A stretch of DNA of 35,880 nucleotides from Paraburkholderia sp. (lineage in GTDB: Bacteria > Pseudomonadota > Gammaproteobacteria > Burkholderiales > Burkholderiaceae): contig NZ_JAMFSB010000175.1 of assembly GCF_026225065.1 (NCBI RefSeq), positions 1 to 35,880 on the forward strand, written 5' to 3'. Below the pieces are notes generated by a model that was not told the DNA's origin, searched no databases, and worked only from the letters and a program-made list of their open reading frames with translations. Position 1 is the stretch's first letter. Every line of letters starts with the position of its first letter. A program made the translations under genes and the position numbers. Positions 7,958-15,832 of the stretch are shown here, in pieces.

Positions 7958-8494
7958 ATGAAGACCTGGCCTGTCGCCACATTGCTGTTCCTGTTTGGCA
8001 TACCGCTGCATGCGCAGCAGAGCGACCTCAAGAACTGGTACAACGATCCGTTCTTCGCGCTCTCGCAGGGCTTTGCCGATTGCCCAGTGCCGCTGGGGCC
8101 GCTGATGAATCATGCGCAGATGGAGAGCGATGCTCACTACCGGGTCGAGCGCGGGACAACCTGCTGGCTCGCGCATAAGTGCTCGAAGCCGAACTCGTAC
8201 CTGTACGACGCACCGATCGCCGACGCGATTCATGGACATTTCGCCGATCCCCATGCGTTCGACGGCACAAGTATCTGGATCACGGTGCAGCGTCGCTTCG
8301 TCTACGTCGACGGCTGCGCGCCGCGCTCGTTCGATCGTCATGCACTGCAACAGCAGCTCGAGGCGATTCCCGATGTCGAGCAGGTTTTCATGCGCGTCGG
8401 CACGGATGCGCACGGTCCGCTTCCCTACAAGACGCTTGCTGCGCCGGACGACCCAGCTAACGGCCACCCCGACGAAGACACGGCTCCCAAGTGA
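7958..8494 (+). CDS. Secreted protein with BON-like C-terminal region
   Basis: The best start is ATG 7958, preceded by CGGAGGT, giving 178 aa with a clean signal peptide (MKTWPVATLLFLFGIPLHAQ). The mature part begins with a Trp/Tyr/Phe-rich segment (NWYNDPFFALSQGFADCP) and contains four cysteines, which suggests disulphides in the periplasm. From about residue 105 the pattern IWITVQRRFVYVDGCAP, then ALQQQLEAIPDVEQVFMRV, resembles a BON domain (beta strand, turn, helix, 'i.gv..V'). The BON call is tentative. The acidic C-terminal tail is probably disordered. It is divergent from the GntP gene, and the next lipoprotein gene follows 65 nt downstream. Confidence 0.7.
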   Translation: MKTWPVATLLFLFGIPLHAQQSDLKNWYNDPFFALSQGFADCPVPLGPLMNHAQMESDAHYRVERGTTCWLAHKCSKPNSYLYDAPIADAIHGHFADPHAFDGTSIWITVQRRFVYVDGCAPRSFDRHALQQQLEAIPDVEQVFMRVGTDAHGPLPYKTLAAPDDPANGHPDEDTAPK

Positions 8495-8559
8495 CGCAGT
8501 GCAGCGCGCGCATGGCACAATCGCTGGGTTAAAGAACTAAAAAGGGACCGGGGTCCTCA

Positions 8560-8862
8560 ATGAAACGCAGCTACTCATTTTCTGCTCGAATGCAACATGT
8601 CATCCGCGCGAAACGTGCGGCGCTTGGCGCGGCTTCCGGGCTTGCCTTGCTTGCGGCGCTGGCCGGCTGCAGCAGCAGTCCGCCGCTGTTCTTGCCTGAC
8701 GGCCGGCCTACTACGCTGGTCCAGTGTCCGGAGGGTTCCGATTCGTGCACGCAGCAGGCGCGTGCCAGTTGCGGTGGCCAGTTCGACGTGGTGCGTCAGT
8801 CGAATGACAATGGCACGCACAGCCTGATCTACGCGTGTCCGGCGAGGTCGGGCGCCCAGTAG
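8560..8862 (+). CDS. Small lipoprotein of unknown function
   Basis: A 100-aa protein with a long basic n-region, a hydrophobic core and a lipobox LAGC around residue 36, followed by SSSPPLFLPDG. The mature ~65 residues carry four more cysteines in two pairs (QCPEGSDSCTQ; ASCGGQF and YACPA), consistent with a small disulphide-stabilised periplasmic domain. GGGACC lies a few bases upstream of ATG 8560. An alternative ATG at codon 11 would give a more ordinary signal-peptide length. It follows the BON-like gene in the same direction. No function is assigned. Confidence 0.7.
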   Translation: MKRSYSFSARMQHVIRAKRAALGAASGLALLAALAGCSSSPPLFLPDGRPTTLVQCPEGSDSCTQQARASCGGQFDVVRQSNDNGTHSLIYACPARSGAQ

Positions 8863-9246
8863 CGAGCGGTTCGTTCGGAAGACGCGGGGCGAAATGCAGC
8901 GGCAAGCGGCTTGTAGGCGGTTCGGGCGGCGCCCGACCCGCAGCGCCTCCATTGCCGCGTGCCAATCCGGGGCCGCCGACGCCGCTTCATAAAATGCGAC
9001 TCGCAAAGCGATCGTATTGACCGCGGCTTAATTCCATATGCCGCGACGCTCAGGATGCGATGCCATGAGCGCTTTGCGAATCTATGAATGCTTTCCCCCG
9101 AGGAATCAGGAATACACAAGGAATCTTATCGCAGCTATTCCTCTTCGCCTTACGATCTATTACGTCGTTGCTCTATCGATAGGCCCTGCACGGCACGCTT
9201 CATGCTTTAACGTCGCATAGTACCTGGGCATATCGGGGGAGACGTA
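8863..9246. other. 384-nt intergenic region, no gene seen
   Basis: Short ORFs cross it on both strands, but none has a ribosome binding site or recognisable motif. The second half is less GC-rich and probably holds the promoter of the gene at 9247. I could not define promoter boxes with confidence. Confidence 0.4.
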
Positions 9247-9474
9247 ATGAATCACCATCAATTAGAAAAAGACATTCTGCATCTCGAACACGTGATTACG
9301 CGGATTTCCGCCGCGGACGGCATTCCGCTATCGTATTGGCGCAACCGGCTCAAGTCGGTGTCGGACGCGGCATTGGTGCCGTCGATGGTGAGCCGGGTCA
9401 GACGGCTCCATGTCGCGTTAAGCGTGCTCGAGGCACGGGAAAGATTAGTGCTCGCGTCAGGCAATGTGCGGTAA
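9247..9474 (+). CDS. Small hypothetical protein (75 aa)
   Basis: ATG 9247 is preceded by GGGGGAGA at good spacing. The protein (MNHHQLEKDILHLEHVITRI...) is charged and looks mostly helical, with two helices separated by SYWRNRLKSVSD and a basic VSRVRRLH segment. It has no signal peptide or membrane span, so it is probably cytosolic. It lies about 190 nt before an H-NS-family gene in the same direction. I do not recognise the family. Confidence 0.6.
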   Translation: MNHHQLEKDILHLEHVITRISAADGIPLSYWRNRLKSVSDAALVPSMVSRVRRLHVALSVLEARERLVLASGNVR

Positions 9475-9503
9475 CGTCATTGCTGAAGATGACTTAACGT
9501 TAC
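9471..9503. repeat. Inverted repeat at the 3' end of the 75-aa gene
   Basis: Arms GTAACGT (9471-9477) and ACGTTAC (9497-9503) are exact complements, with a further CAT/ATG pairing inside. The left arm includes the stop codon at 9472-9474. No T-run follows on the plus strand. It could be an RNA 3' hairpin or a protein-binding site. Confidence 0.4.
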
Positions 9504-9665
9504 GTACCATTGCTGACCGATGCTGGTCAGGTGATTGCCGGGTTGCAGACTCAGGGTGCGTTTAACACGCATTTAATCCGAAAACAGATAGGCGGTGCTA
9601 CCCGGCACTTTTTAGGTCTGATAGGGTCACACTGCAGTTATCCAACCAACTGGAGGCGATTCTTC

Positions 9666-9956
9666 ATGGCCACTTACAAACAATTGACTGCGCAGCTCGA
9701 AAAACTGCATAAGGAAGTCGCGGTTGCTCGCGAAAAAGAAATTGAGCAGGCGATTGCCGATATCAAGCAGAAGATTGTGGAATACGGCATTACCGCAGAG
9801 GAACTTGGCTTTTCGAGCAAACGTGCCGCGCTGAAGAAGGCACCGTTGCCGCCGAAGTACCGCAACCCGAAGACCGGCGAAACCTGGAGTGGCCGGGGGC
9901 GTTCGCCGGCCTGGCTGGCGGGTAAGAATCGAGAACGCTTCCTGATCTCGGGGTGA
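9666..9956 (+). CDS. H-NS histone-like nucleoid-structuring family protein
   Basis: A 96-aa protein. The N-terminal half is a coiled-coil-like oligomerisation region (TYKQLTAQLEKLHKEVAVAR, then EIEQAIADIKQKIVEYGIT). A basic linker follows (SSKRAALKKAPLPPKYR), then the diagnostic C-terminal DNA-binding motif PKTGETWSGRGRSPAWLAGK, corresponding to the TWTGRGR..AWL AT-hook-like loop of H-NS. ATG 9666 is chosen because GGAGG sits 9 nt upstream. A longer in-frame extension exists but lacks support. It belongs to the short H-NS paralogues that are numerous in Burkholderia and bind AT-rich DNA, often silencing acquired genes. Confidence 0.92.
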   Translation: MATYKQLTAQLEKLHKEVAVAREKEIEQAIADIKQKIVEYGITAEELGFSSKRAALKKAPLPPKYRNPKTGETWSGRGRSPAWLAGKNRERFLISG

Positions 9957-9962
9957 AGTGAA

Positions 9963-9991
9963 GCGGCGGTGAGAATTTTCCGCACCGCCGC
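9963..9991 (+). terminator. Hairpin downstream of the H-NS-family gene
   Basis: Arms GCGGCGGTG (9963-9971) and CACCGCCGC (9983-9991) form a perfect 9-bp stem with an 11-nt loop, starting 7 nt after the stop codon. It has no downstream T-run, so it is a weak or factor-assisted terminator candidate. Confidence 0.55.
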
Positions 9992-9996
9992 GATGA

Positions 9997-10015
9997 TCCC
10001 GAAAACCCTCACCTT
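9997..10015. repeat. 19-bp direct repeat, left copy
   Basis: TCCCGAAAACCCTCACCTT occurs here and again, identically, at 10359-10377, 362 bp further on. This copy lies directly after the H-NS-gene hairpin. A perfect 19-mer repeated at this distance in non-coding DNA is unlikely by chance. Confidence 0.7.
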
Positions 10016-10358
10016 TGCGTTTTACCGCAGCCACTGATTCCAGGTATGACTGCATTTTGCGTTTCGCCGCCGTGGGCCTTTGCGAACCGGTTTCGCCAGA
10101 GGTTCGCGGTGTAATCGCGCAAGCCTTGATCGATCTGAAGTCAGCGCCGGCGTTGTGGTTGTGAGGTCGGAAAACCTTGTCCAGTAAGGCTTTTCGCGAT
10201 TTATTCATCGCTCTTTCTGTGGCGAATGAATGGTGTCCGACACGCTCTTTTGCTCTCCTCACTTCGTTTCGAACTAGTCCAGCGTCCAAAACGTTCGGTG
10301 CACGCGCAATGAGATTGGCCATCACCTCAAGCGGTCTTTTTGCTGTTTGCTGCGCAGG

Positions 10359-10377
10359 TCCCGAAAACCCTCACCTT
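10359..10377. repeat. 19-bp direct repeat, right copy
   Basis: Identical to 9997-10015. The 343 bp between the copies contain no recognisable mobile-element gene. The pair could be a remnant duplication or the footprint of a lost element. Confidence 0.7.
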
Positions 10378-10563
10378 AAGGAAGAGGTACTTGACCTGGC
10401 GCTCGAAAATCTCGGACAACGCCTGGGTACGCGCTTCCAGTAGAGGGCACGTATACCCGGAGTTGAGCGCGTCTCATACCCCGGATCAAAAAACATCGAT
10501 TCATGGTCGCTCATCTCGAATAGCACAATCCGCTCATCCACCTAACCCTTGATGGGAACAGAC

Positions 10564-11088
10564 ATGAGCGTAACGACAGACAAGCAACTCTTTATCGGCG
10601 AGGGCTTCGAAGGCCCGGGCGTGAACCTCGCGCACATCAACGTCCTGGTCGGCCCGCGCAATGGCCCGGCGGGCCAGGCGTTCGCCACCGCGCTGTCGAC
10701 GCCGTCTGCGGGTCACGCACCGTTCGTCGTCATCGCCCGTCCGGGTATCCCGACCAAGCCGCTCACGCTGTATGTGAACAAGGCGCAGATCGAAGGCGAC
10801 TTCCATGGCAACGCCACCTGGGGTGCTTCGCAAGCGGGTATCGCCAAGGCTGTGGCCGAATCGCTCGAGAACGGCACGCTGCCGCCGGAAGCGGAAAACG
10901 ATTGGGTTGTCGTGTCGGCGAACTGGGTCAACCCGAAGACCGACGACCTCGACGCCGTGTTCGAGAACAACTACCGCGCCTGCAAGAACGCGATCCTCGC
11001 CGCGATGAAGGGCCTGCCGCATCGCGACGAAGTGTTTGCCGCCGCGCGCGACGTGTCGAACCCGTTCTATACGCCGAAGCAACGCTAA
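10564..11088 (+). CDS. fae: Formaldehyde-activating enzyme (Fae) family protein
   Basis: A 174-aa protein, the typical Fae length. Fae joins formaldehyde to tetrahydromethanopterin, giving methylene-H4MPT, the first step of H4MPT-linked formaldehyde oxidation. Recognisable segments are FIGEGFEGPGVNLAHINVL with the conserved His (His24, which I align to the proposed catalytic His17 of Methylobacterium Fae), GPRNGPAGQAFATAL, KPLTLYVNKAQI, and the C-terminal NYRACKNAILAAMKG. The segment where many Fae proteins read FGPAQ is TWGASQ here, so it may belong to a divergent clade. The start at 10564 is preferred over 10549: GGGA lies 9 nt upstream. It leads a co-directional cluster, with the aldo/keto reductase start 64 nt downstream. 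No H4MPT-pathway genes are in the window. Confidence 0.85.
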   Translation: MSVTTDKQLFIGEGFEGPGVNLAHINVLVGPRNGPAGQAFATALSTPSAGHAPFVVIARPGIPTKPLTLYVNKAQIEGDFHGNATWGASQAGIAKAVAESLENGTLPPEAENDWVVVSANWVNPKTDDLDAVFENNYRACKNAILAAMKGLPHRDEVFAAARDVSNPFYTPKQR

Positions 11089-11152
11089 AACGCTAACTGG
11101 CGCGCTGCCGCTCGCGCCCCACGAGCGCCGCCCCCATCAGGAGACAAACAAA

Positions 11153-12190
11153 ATGGAATACATTCGCCTCGGCCAATCGGGTCTAAAGGTTTCACGCCTA
11201 TGCCTCGGCACGATGAACATGGGCACGCCCGACTGGAAGCCCTGGATTTTCGACGAAGCGCAAAGCGAGCCGATCGTGCGCCACGCGCTCGAAGCAGGCG
11301 TCAACTTCATCGACCTTGCAGACTTCTATTCGACCGGCGTCGGTGAAGAAGTCGTGGGCCGCATTCTTAAGCGCATCGTTCGCCGCGAAGAGATTGTCGT
11401 GACCACCAAGGTCGGCTACGACATGGGCACGTATCAGAACGCCGGCGGTCATTCGCGCAAGCACATCATGGATGGCATCGATGGTTCGCTGAAGCGTTTG
11501 GGCATGGAGTACGTCGATATCTACATGCTTCATTTCTTCGACGTGAATACGCCGGTCGAAGAAACGATGGGTGCGCTGAACGATATCGTGCGTGCCGGCA
11601 AGGCGCGTTATATCGGCGTGTCGACGATGTACACGTGGCAGTTCGCCAAGATCATGCAGGTATGCGAACGCAACGGCTGGCACAAGCCAATCAACATGCA
11701 GTTGCAACTGAATCTGGCATATCGCGAGGAAGAGCGCGAGATGATTCCGTATTGCGGCGATCAGGGCGTGGGCGTCTCGGTGTTTAGCCCGCTGGCCCGT
11801 GGTCTGCTTACGAGCGATCCGAATTCGACGCGCAATCAGACTGATTTCTTCACCGCGCAAATGTACGGCGATACGGCGTCGCGTGAGATTGCTGCATCTG
11901 TAGCGCGAGTGGCCGCAGCGCGTGGCGTGTCCGCCGCGCAGATCGCCCAGGCGTGGGTGTTGAATCATGGTGGCGTGGCAAGCATGCTGGTCGGCGCGGA
12001 TACGCCCGCGCAATTCGATAGCGCCCTCGCCGCACTCGACACAAAGCTCTCCGCCGACGAACTCTTCGAACTCGAACGCAACTACACGCCCTGCGATCTG
12101 ATCAACGATTACACGGCAGGCAAGCGCATCGCCCGCGAGCCGCGGCTGGCGCAAGCGGCGTTCGCCCAAACCCTGGAAAAAGCAGCATGA
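11153..12190 (+). CDS. Aldo/keto reductase
   Basis: A 345-aa TIM-barrel NAD(P)H-dependent oxidoreductase. The catalytic tetrad is visible: Asp54 and Tyr59 in FIDLADFYS, Lys86 in VVTTKVGYD, and His127 in DIYMLHFFD. The start LGQSGLKVSRLCLGTMNMG is the usual first strand and loop. VFSPLARGLL and a C-terminal AQIAQAWVL segment belong to the cofactor-binding side, like AKR11/12-type and sugar-epimerising reductases. The start is ATG 11153, with AGGAGA about 11 nt upstream. Its stop overlaps the aldehyde dehydrogenase start by 4 nt (ATGA), so the two are translationally coupled and probably catalyse successive steps. The substrate is unknown. Confidence 0.92.
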   Translation: MEYIRLGQSGLKVSRLCLGTMNMGTPDWKPWIFDEAQSEPIVRHALEAGVNFIDLADFYSTGVGEEVVGRILKRIVRREEIVVTTKVGYDMGTYQNAGGHSRKHIMDGIDGSLKRLGMEYVDIYMLHFFDVNTPVEETMGALNDIVRAGKARYIGVSTMYTWQFAKIMQVCERNGWHKPINMQLQLNLAYREEEREMIPYCGDQGVGVSVFSPLARGLLTSDPNSTRNQTDFFTAQMYGDTASREIAASVARVAAARGVSAAQIAQAWVLNHGGVASMLVGADTPAQFDSALAALDTKLSADELFELERNYTPCDLINDYTAGKRIAREPRLAQAAFAQTLEKAA

Positions 12191-13626
12191 GCGATTTTCT
12201 CCGTACAGGCCATTACATCAATGGCGAGTGGTATCAAGGCGCTGAGACGTATGCCGTGTCGAATCCGGCTACCGGCGCGCTGATTGCCAACGTGGCAAAA
12301 GGCGGTGCCGCTGAAACTACCCAGGCGATCGCCGCCGCCGAACGCGCCTACCCGGCGTGGCGCGCGCTGACCGCAAAGGAGCGCAGTGCGCGTGTGAAGC
12401 GCTGGGGAGAGTTGATGCTCGAGAACCGCGATGCGCTCGCTGAACTGATGTCGCGTGAACAGGGCAAACCGCTTGCCGAAGCACGCGGCGAGGTGGGCTA
12501 TGCGGCGAGCTTCTTCGAGTGGTTCGCCGAAGAAGCGAAGCGTGCCTATGGCGATGTGATTCCGAGCCCGAATCCGAAAGCGAAGATTATCGTGACGCGT
12601 GAGCCGGTGGGCGTCGTCGCGGCCATCACGCCGTGGAACTTCCCCCTCGCGATGATTACGCGTAAAGCAGGCCCGGCATTGGCGGCGGGCTGCACGATGG
12701 TTCTCAAGCCCTCCGAGGAAACGCCGCTGTCCGCTTTCGCCTTGGCCGTGCTGGCGGAACAGGCCGGCATTCCCGCTGGCGTGTTCAACATCGTGTCCGG
12801 CGATGCAGTGGCGATTGGTAGCGCGCTGACGGCCTCATCGGTAGTGCGCAAGCTGTCGTTCACCGGTTCGACGCGTGTGGGCAAGCTGCTCGCGAAGCAA
12901 TCCGCGGATACGCTGAAGAAGCTCTCGCTGGAGCTCGGTGGCAACGCACCGTTCATCGTGTTCGACGATGCGGACATCGAAGCCGCCGTGCAAGGTGCAA
13001 TGGCTTCAAAGTTTCGCAACACTGGGCAGACCTGTGTGTGCGTCAATCGCTTCTACGTGCAGGACGGCGTCTATGACGCGTTCACCCAGGCGCTGACGAA
13101 AGCCGTGCAGAAGATGCGTGTTGGCAATGCGCTGGAAGGCGAAGTCGAACAAGGTCCGCTCATCAATGCAGCTGCCTTGAAGAAAGTGGAAACCCATGTC
13201 GCGGATGCTTTGCAGAAGGGTGCAAAGGTGCTGACGGGCGCGAAACGTCACGCGCTCGGCGGCACGTTCTACGAGCCGACGGTGTTGATCGACGCATCTA
13301 AATCGATGCTGGTTGCTGGTGAAGAAACCTTTGGTCCTGTCGCCGCCTGCTTCCGCTTCAAGACCGAGGAAGAGGCGATCGCAGCGGCTAACGACACCCC
13401 GTTCGGTTTATCCGCGTACTTCTACACCCGCGATCTTGGCCGGGCGTGGCGCGTCGCCGAGGCCCTGGAAAGCGGCATGGTGGCGGTCAACGAAGGCATC
13501 CTCTCGACCGAAGTGGCGCCGTTCGGCGGCGTCAAGGAATCGGGTCTGGGCCGCGAAGGCTCGAAGTATGGGCTCGATGAGTATATGGAACTGAAGTACA
13601 TGATGATGGGCGGCCTCGGTCGCTGA
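12187..13626 (+). CDS. NAD(P)-dependent aldehyde dehydrogenase, succinate-semialdehyde dehydrogenase-like
   Basis: A 479-aa protein, standard for GabD-type enzymes, which oxidise an aldehyde to its acid. Visible motifs are ITPWNFPLAMITRK and AAGCTMVLKPSEETPLSA (cofactor fold), FTGSTRVGK, the general base Glu249 in LELGGNAPF, catalytic Cys283 in NTGQTCVCVNR, and FGGVKESGLGREG near the end. The Cys-Val-Cys pair (283/285) is like E. coli GabD. It is coupled to the upstream aldo/keto reductase. The cluster with Fae and a sugar-type transporter suggests oxidation of a semialdehyde from a catabolic pathway rather than GABA metabolism, since no aminotransferase is present (inference). Confidence 0.92.
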   Translation: MSDFLRTGHYINGEWYQGAETYAVSNPATGALIANVAKGGAAETTQAIAAAERAYPAWRALTAKERSARVKRWGELMLENRDALAELMSREQGKPLAEARGEVGYAASFFEWFAEEAKRAYGDVIPSPNPKAKIIVTREPVGVVAAITPWNFPLAMITRKAGPALAAGCTMVLKPSEETPLSAFALAVLAEQAGIPAGVFNIVSGDAVAIGSALTASSVVRKLSFTGSTRVGKLLAKQSADTLKKLSLELGGNAPFIVFDDADIEAAVQGAMASKFRNTGQTCVCVNRFYVQDGVYDAFTQALTKAVQKMRVGNALEGEVEQGPLINAAALKKVETHVADALQKGAKVLTGAKRHALGGTFYEPTVLIDASKSMLVAGEETFGPVAACFRFKTEEEAIAAANDTPFGLSAYFYTRDLGRAWRVAEALESGMVAVNEGILSTEVAPFGGVKESGLGREGSKYGLDEYMELKYMMMGGLGR

Positions 13627-13750
13627 TCGTCGCATTACCCGTAACGGTCCGCTTCGCGTTGCGCATGCGCGGAGCGGATGACGCAGTACCGTGCGCGATT
13701 CCCGGCAACAGGCTGGCTGCGCACGGCTGCTCGAACAAGAAGGAGACAGC

Positions 13751-15142
13751 GTGAGTATTCAGGATATCCAGGTAAGTGCACTTGACCTTGCCTCAACGTC
13801 GCCTCGTGCAAACCGCACCGCGTCCGCACATGATGGCATTCCCCTCGACGACGTTCCACTGAACGCGTTCCACTTCAAGATTGCCGGCCTGACCTTCGGT
13901 GCGCACTTCACCGAAGGCTACGCGCTCGGCACGATTGGCTATGCTCTTGCTTCGCTGAATCGCCAGATGCCGCTCGACGCGTTCTGGATGGGCATGATTG
14001 GCAGCTCCGCTTTGATGGGCATCTTTCTGGGCAGCCTCGTGTTTGGATGGCTATCGGATCGCATGGGCCGCCAGAAAATCTTCTTGCTGAGCTTTCTGAT
14101 TATCACGGCGGCCGCGTTTGCGCAGTTCTACGTGAGCTCGCCTGCGCATTTGTGCGCGTTGCGGGTGTTGATCGGATTTGGCATGGGCGGGGACTTCGCG
14201 GTTGGCCATGCGATTCTGGCCGAATTCTCGCCGCGAAAGCATCGTGGGACCCTGCTCGGTTCGTTCAGTGTGGTGTGGACAGTCGGCTATGTCGTTGCGA
14301 ACGTACTTGGCATGCAGTACGCACACGCTTCACCGGACGCGTGGCGTTGGTTGCTGGCCTCGGCGGGCGTGCCCGCGTTGATCGTCCTGGTATTGCGTGT
14401 CGGCACGCCGGAGTCGCCGCGCTGGCTCCATGGTAAAGGGCGTATCGCGGAGGCTAAAGCCGTCCTGCTCAAGCACTTCGGCCCGAACGTGACGCTCGAC
14501 GGCAACGGTGCGGACGATCACGGTAGCGTGAAAGGCGGGTTCGCGCGCCTGTTCAAACAGGATCTGATTCGCCGCACGTTCTTCAACTGCGCATTCTTCG
14601 TGTGCCTGGTGATTCCTTATTTCGCGGTCTACACATTCCTGCCGACCATCCTCAAGGCGATCCATCTGAACGACGGCTCTGGCGCGGATCTTCTGCTGAA
14701 TGGATTCCTCGTGCTGGGGGCGCTGATCGGCATCTGGCTTACCATCGTGCTGCCGCGTCGTGTGTTTCTGATTGGCTCGTTCGCGGTGACTTGCCTGTCG
14801 CTGGTGGCGCTGAGTCTGCTGCCGGAGTCATCGACGATTGCGATGATCGTGGCGTTTGCGATCTTCACATTGACCATGTCGGCGTTCTCGAATCTGGTGG
14901 GTGTGTTTCCGCCAGAGTGCTTTCCCACCGAAGTGCGGGCATGTGGTGTGGGTCTCGCCATTGCCTGTAGTCGGCTTGGTTCGGCAGTGGGGACCTTTCT
15001 GCTGCCGCTGGGCATCGCACAGTTGGGTTTTCACGCAACCATGATGGTCCTGGCCGCCGTACTCCTGGTTGGCATGGTGGTGTCGATCGCATGGGCACCG
15101 GAGACCAAGCACCTGACGTTGAATGAGGCGAGCGGCGCCTAA
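13751..15142 (+). CDS. MFS transporter, sugar-porter-like
   Basis: A 463-aa protein with 12 predicted membrane spans. Motifs are GWLSDRMGRQK after the second span (MFS motif A), LRVLIGFGMGGDFAVGHA (fourth and fifth span region), GTPESPRWL at the end of the N-domain (typical of sugar porters), FPTEVRACGVGLA and WAPETKHLTL at the C-end. The start is GTG 13751, with AAGGAG 7 nt upstream; an upstream ATG in frame at 13691 lacks a ribosome binding site. The central loop is short and basic. It lies 124 nt downstream of the dehydrogenase gene and is probably the uptake system for the substrate handled by the cluster. It could instead be of the aromatic-acid/H+ symporter type. Confidence 0.88.
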   Translation: MSIQDIQVSALDLASTSPRANRTASAHDGIPLDDVPLNAFHFKIAGLTFGAHFTEGYALGTIGYALASLNRQMPLDAFWMGMIGSSALMGIFLGSLVFGWLSDRMGRQKIFLLSFLIITAAAFAQFYVSSPAHLCALRVLIGFGMGGDFAVGHAILAEFSPRKHRGTLLGSFSVVWTVGYVVANVLGMQYAHASPDAWRWLLASAGVPALIVLVLRVGTPESPRWLHGKGRIAEAKAVLLKHFGPNVTLDGNGADDHGSVKGGFARLFKQDLIRRTFFNCAFFVCLVIPYFAVYTFLPTILKAIHLNDGSGADLLLNGFLVLGALIGIWLTIVLPRRVFLIGSFAVTCLSLVALSLLPESSTIAMIVAFAIFTLTMSAFSNLVGVFPPECFPTEVRACGVGLAIACSRLGSAVGTFLLPLGIAQLGFHATMMVLAAVLLVGMVVSIAWAPETKHLTLNEASGA

Positions 15143-15181
15143 CGTTGCATTGCTTTCCGACAAAATCCATCGCACCTAAAA

Positions 15182-15212
15182 ATATGGCCGAACGTTAAAT
15201 GTTCGGCCATAT
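15182..15212. terminator. Bidirectional-type terminator between convergent genes
   Basis: A perfect 12-bp stem, ATATGGCCGAAC (15182-15193) and GTTCGGCCATAT (15201-15212), with a 7-nt loop. Read on the minus strand it runs into ATATTTTTAGG, a T-tract that fits termination of the minus-strand operon ending at 15266. It also lies 40 nt after the MFS stop. Confidence 0.8.
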
Positions 15213-15265
15213 CCTGCAACAGCAATGCTGATGAAATAGAAACAAACTCCAGCAACGTATCTTTT

Positions 15266-15799
15266 TTAGAAATTAACTGCTCGGCTCCTTTCTACAGGAA
15301 ACGCACGATCAAGCACCGATCGCAGTAGTTTCGTATGGGTTTCACTTGCGTCCAGGATGAGCAGATTATCGTCGAACGCTGTGTCGATGTTTAATTTTCC
15401 ATTCGTAATGGCCCGCATCGTTGCTTCGGATGAAACAAACACCACATCGCGATCAGCCTGATTTTCCGAGGTCACATCGGGCGGTTCGGGCTGAATGTCG
15501 GGATCGAAGCCGGTTTCAGTGGCATGGAAAAATCCCCAGGTCCCGATTTCAATCAGCAGCACGTAAAAGTCAGGCAGCGCCATTAACTGCGTAACCGGCA
15601 CGGCGTCTTCCAGCCGGTCTTGCAAACCCTTGAGCGCGTCAATAGCCGCCATTCGCAGCTTCATGTTGCTTAACGCACCGTCGGCCTGCGTTTCCCGTAA
15701 TGCTCCGGTATCCATTGCTTCCCGCGTCGCAACGGCTACCGTGAGCGCCTGAGGATGCCCGATATTAAATTCAATCTTCAGTTCGCAGATTGCACACAT
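15266..15799 (-). CDS. Hypothetical protein downstream of the alkyl sulfatase
   Basis: A 177-aa protein starting MCAICELKIEFNIGHPQA, with a CxxC at the extreme N-terminus that could bind a metal or iron-sulphur cluster. A helical middle (NMKLRMAAIDALKGLQDRL) is followed by hydrophobic, aromatic segments (MALPDFYVLLIEIGTWGFFH), an acidic Pro-rich stretch (PDIQPEPPDVTSENQADRD) and a mixed C-terminal part. It has no signal peptide, so it is cytosolic despite its partner being exported. It starts 33 nt after the alkyl sulfatase stop and ends at a clear terminator, so the pair is an operon. Codon use is distinctly more AT-rich than in neighbouring genes. I do not recognise the family. Confidence 0.7.
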   Translation of the reverse strand: MCAICELKIEFNIGHPQALTVAVATREAMDTGALRETQADGALSNMKLRMAAIDALKGLQDRLEDAVPVTQLMALPDFYVLLIEIGTWGFFHATETGFDPDIQPEPPDVTSENQADRDVVFVSSEATMRAITNGKLNIDTAFDDNLLILDASETHTKLLRSVLDRAFPVERSRAVNF

Positions 15800-15832
15800 C
15801 GTCTTGATTCCGTGTTTAGGGCTAGTGGGTTT

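Larger units (their letters stand above)
9992..10563. other. Gene-poor region; possible decayed minus-strand coding fragments
   Basis: No convincing intact gene. On the minus strand an open frame from 10325 downward gives a charged, protein-like stretch (NEVRRAKERVGHH, then MNKSRKALLDKVFRP), but below about 9956 it only shadows the H-NS-family gene. Between about 10360 and 10440 another minus frame reads LLEARTQALSEIFERQ and VKYLFLK, preceded upstream by a stop codon, as if it were a degraded gene. The region also contains both copies of the 19-bp repeat. It should hold the promoter for fae near its right end. Base composition is lower in GC than in the fae cluster. Confidence 0.3.

Noticed and set aside
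7130..8518. Minus-strand open frame spanning the start of the permease and the BON-like gene
   Set aside because: It is out of frame with the permease, overlaps two better-supported genes and has no motif.
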